A model generated the notes under the pieces. It saw only the letters and a list, made by a program, of their open reading frames with translations. It did no database searches and was not told where the DNA came from. Shown one piece after another: positions 62,311 to 64,000 of a stretch of 64,000 bases of DNA (positions are counted from its first letter, which is position 1; each line of letters opens with the position of its first letter). Position numbers and translations under genes: made by a program. Source of the DNA: Pleurocapsa sp. PCC 7319 (GTDB taxonomy: Bacteria; Cyanobacteriota; Cyanobacteriia; Cyanobacteriales; Xenococcaceae); assembly GCF_000332195.1 (NCBI RefSeq), contig NZ_KB235922.1, positions 3,693,322 to 3,757,321 of the forward strand, given 5' to 3'.

Positions 62311-62922
62311 GTGACTGCAACCCAACCATACAATATCCATAGCACTATTAAAAGCTGGCATCGTCTCAAGCCAATTTGGCAGGGAGACCAAGAAATTGTT
62401 CAGCAAGGACTACCCCACGATCAGCTAGCCCCAACATGGCAAATGCTCTTATTAGGCGATGGCTCTCCCACTCATCATTTACAGTTACTTACTGGGGAAC
62501 GAACTGAAGTAGATGTTATCGATATGTCTTTAATTGGTGAATGCGACGATGACGCACCAAATGAAATTAAAGTCATCTCCGAACCCAGATTAAGAAGACA
62601 AGTATGGTTACGCACTGAATCGGGTAAAAGATTAGCTTATGCTGCTTCCTGGTGGAATGCCAGCAATATTGATGATTATTTGCAGAATCGTTCTCAACCT
62701 ATATGGCGCAGCCTTTCGACACTACATACCGAGTTATATCGGGATGTTCGTGGAGTTTATTGTGGATATTCTTCGGACTTAGAAGCCGCATTTAAGGAAA
62801 AAGAACCATTTTGGGGTCGTCACTACTTGTTTTGGCATGATCGTCAACCTCTAACTTTGATCTATGAGGTATTTTCTCCTTACCTACAAAAATACCTCGG
62901 AAAAATGAGCAAAAATGCTTAA
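62311..62922 (+). CDS. Cyanobacterial chorismate pyruvate-lyase (DUF98 type)
   Basis: 203 residues from a GTG. PTWQMLLLGDGSPTHHLQLL, RLRRQVWLRTESGKRLAYAA and WNASNIDDYLQNRSQPIWRS belong to the cyanobacterial 4-hydroxybenzoate synthase family (the Synechocystis member Sll1797 is characterised). It cleaves chorismate to 4-hydroxybenzoate and pyruvate, the first step to the plastoquinone head group. It lies in a separate transcription unit after the HNH gene. Confidence 0.8.
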   Translation: MTATQPYNIHSTIKSWHRLKPIWQGDQEIVQQGLPHDQLAPTWQMLLLGDGSPTHHLQLLTGERTEVDVIDMSLIGECDDDAPNEIKVISEPRLRRQVWLRTESGKRLAYAASWWNASNIDDYLQNRSQPIWRSLSTLHTELYRDVRGVYCGYSSDLEAAFKEKEPFWGRHYLFWHDRQPLTLIYEVFSPYLQKYLGKMSKNA

Positions 62923-63047
62923 ACCTCCTAAATCTAAAGTCTTTATAACTTCTGGGGTTCATTCTGTATGCTTCCCATATACTTCCTTCAGGTGTAAATA
63001 ATCTTTTAATCTTTTACACCAAAAAAAAGTGCAAGAGGATAAAGAAT

Positions 63048-63383
63048 ATGGGTTTACTCGGAAAACTATTCGGTAAGAAAGAAGAAGATAAAGCAGCTAA
63101 AGCAGGTAAAGTCTCTGTTAAAGCAGCAGCCAAAGAAAATAAGATTCCACCCGAAAAAGTTGGTCTTGATGGTCAATTTGACGAGAGTGGGCTAGCTAAG
63201 CGTGTTGCTCAAGCACTAGATGAAGCTGGTGTATCAGACAGCGTTGGACTTTGGGTTGCCCAAACAGGCAGTACTGTTGTTTTAAAATACAATCCTGATG
63301 CTGAAAGCATCCTCTCGAAAGCTGAACAAGTTGCCAAGGGGGTTGACGGAGCAAATGCAGTGCAAACCATACCTAATAGTTAA
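63048..63383 (+). CDS. Small BON-like domain protein
   Basis: 111 residues. A Lys/Ala-rich N-terminus (GKLFGKKEEDKAAKAGKVSV) leads to a DESGLAKRVAQALDEAGVSD, VGLWVAQTGSTVVLKYNPDA and AEQVAKGVDGANAVQ pattern typical of BON domains, with AGGAT before the ATG. No signal peptide. BON domains bind membranes or other proteins; the exact role is unknown. A MITE is inserted immediately after its stop. Confidence 0.6.
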   Translation: MGLLGKLFGKKEEDKAAKAGKVSVKAAAKENKIPPEKVGLDGQFDESGLAKRVAQALDEAGVSDSVGLWVAQTGSTVVLKYNPDAESILSKAEQVAKGVDGANAVQTIPNS

Positions 63384-63385
63384 TA

Positions 63386-63473
63386 TAGCCGTACCAAGTA
63401 ACATTAAGACAAGTTTATTTGATTGCTCGTAAGTAATGAGTAATAAGTGTCCTAATGTAAATCTGTATTGCTA
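63386..63473. mobile_element. TA-flanked MITE, copy 1 (88 bp)
   Basis: Begins TAGCCGTACCAAGTAACATT and ends CTGTATTGCTA, imperfect inverted repeats of about 26 bp. TA duplications at 63384-63385 and 63474-63475; the first follows directly on the stop codon of the BON-like gene. It differs from copy 2 mainly in the number of AGTAATA heptamers inside. Confidence 0.75.
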
Positions 63474-63575
63474 TATTTCGGTAAAAATTGATAATTAGTA
63501 ATTACTAATTAATTCTCAAATGTTAGTTAGGGCTGTAGTGTTTACGCTATCTAGTCCTTTTTTTTCAGAAAGTTT

Positions 63576-63991
63576 TTAACGGTACTTAAACAAAAATAAA
63601 GCCCAAACAAAGCCTAAACTAGCTTTATAAGCTATAAATACGTCACGATTCTGGTTGAGCCACTCTACTAAACGATAAGAGATAGCGGTACGAAATGTCT
63701 CTAAGGCTTCAGGAAAAGTATTCAAAGGTTTGTTCACTCAACGTCGTCTTAAACCTCCAGTGAACTTATGCCAAAGAATAAAAGTATAAGCACAAAATAC
63801 CAAGATATAGCCGTACAAAGTTGTATTAGGACAAGTTTATTTGATTGCTCGTAAGTAATAAGTAATAAGTAATAAGTAATGAGTGTTCTAATGTAAGTCC
63901 GTATTGCTATAAAATGCCTTTCTAAACTCTTTTTCCCCCCAACTTGATATTCTTTTAATCTTAACCAACCCTTGGCTTCTCTATAAAAAAC
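63576..63991 (-). pseudogene. DDE transposase 3' remnant (IS701-like), interrupted by a MITE
   Basis: On the minus strand, from the right, YREAKGWLRLKEYQV and GGKKSLERHF, then (after the MITE) LVFCAYTFILWHKFTGGLRR and ...ISYRLVEWLNQNRDVFIAYK, ASLGFVWALF, and TAA at 63576. Deleting the MITE with one TA joins the two halves in frame as RHFILVF. An in-frame TGA at 63738-63740 stands where a Trp is expected, and a TAA at 63992-63994 interrupts further upstream. Non-functional. Family call from memory. Confidence 0.65.
63808..63909. mobile_element. TA-flanked MITE, copy 2 (102 bp), inside the transposase remnant
   Basis: TAGCCGTACAAAGTTGTATT to GTATTGCTA, with TA at 63806-63807 and 63910-63911. 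Four AGTAATA heptamers in the middle account for its extra 14 bp compared with copy 1. The empty site can be rebuilt exactly from the interrupted reading frame. Confidence 0.85.
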
Positions 63992-64000
63992 TTAGTCTTA

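Noticed and set aside
62058-62369. 103-codon minus-strand frame between the HNH and chorismate-lyase genes
   Set aside because: Overlaps both real genes antisense and is A+T-driven (Phe/Leu/Ile-rich) with no family pattern.

Overview
The window is a stretch of cyanobacterial chromosome. It carries psbD (photosystem II D2), chlB (dark protochlorophyllide reductase), menG (phylloquinone methylation), a cyanobacterial-type chorismate lyase, an NblR-like regulator and several cyanobacteria-only families (UPF0367, DUF2949, DUF4912, KGK, RTX). GCGATCGC (HIP1-type) octamers are frequent, the DNA is A+T-rich, and heptameric short tandem repeats (STRR) recur between genes. The genus cannot be fixed from the sequence alone.

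Layout. 1-8.2 kb: a MocR-type regulator cut by the left edge, a small cyanobacterial gene, ilvE, then an accessory island (Uma2 nuclease, a CHAT-STAND-GUN4 protein with a suspicious 5' end, a RAYT transposase), then trpC and a repeat-filled spacer holding a dead acetyltransferase tail. 8.2-18.3 kb: PPK2, a minimal UvrD-like helicase, a GPH sugar:cation symporter, a phosphoribosyltransferase, two IS200/IS605-type insertions flanking a DUF72 gene, aroQ and a 47-residue gene. 18.3-37.6 kb is mostly core genome: chlB, rplU-rpmA, a DUF4912 gene, a Cache-HAMP-GGDEF diguanylate cyclase, menG, DUF445, DUF2949, DUF192, an NblR-like regulator, nadK, a solo psbD, UPF0367 plus an ECF-type ATPase, a NYN nuclease, tRNA-Glu(TTC) and uvrA. 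37.6-42.3 kb: an RND efflux pump and its membrane-fusion protein. 42.5-55.6 kb is an accessory stress-type region: acetyltransferases, MarR, an MBL hydrolase, an HD protein, a methyltransferase, DoxX, DUF2267, SnoaL-like, an alcohol dehydrogenase, and an ECF41 sigma factor (SigJ) with its carboxymuconolactone-decarboxylase partner. It also contains several broken genes and an Asp-rich RTX protein. 55.6-64 kb: an aldo/keto reductase, serS, a candidate operon (dynamin-like GTPase, three KGK paralogues, HNH nuclease), chorismate lyase, a BON-like protein, and an IS remnant interrupted by a MITE.

The strongest candidates for an undescribed system are two. The first is the block at 58.2-62.1 kb. 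A large dynamin-like GTPase is followed by three tandem paralogous KGK-domain proteins and an HNH endonuclease whose start overlaps the last KGK stop. The GTPase and all three KGK proteins share an (L)(D/N)DIR(Q/H) tail motif, which suggests a common partner. The second is the CHAT protease-STAND NTPase-GUN4 protein at 3.2-5.7 kb, which overlaps a Uma2 nuclease gene. The ECF41 operon is a clean example of a known type: its three signature motifs and a matching TGTCACA-N16-CGTC promoter are all readable.

Small mobile elements are unusually legible here. There is a TA-flanked MITE family in which one copy sits inside a transposase remnant so that its removal restores the reading frame, two further MITE candidates, a palindromic repeat family, and solo or degenerate IS605 ends. 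All functional assignments come from reading sequence motifs; no database search was run.
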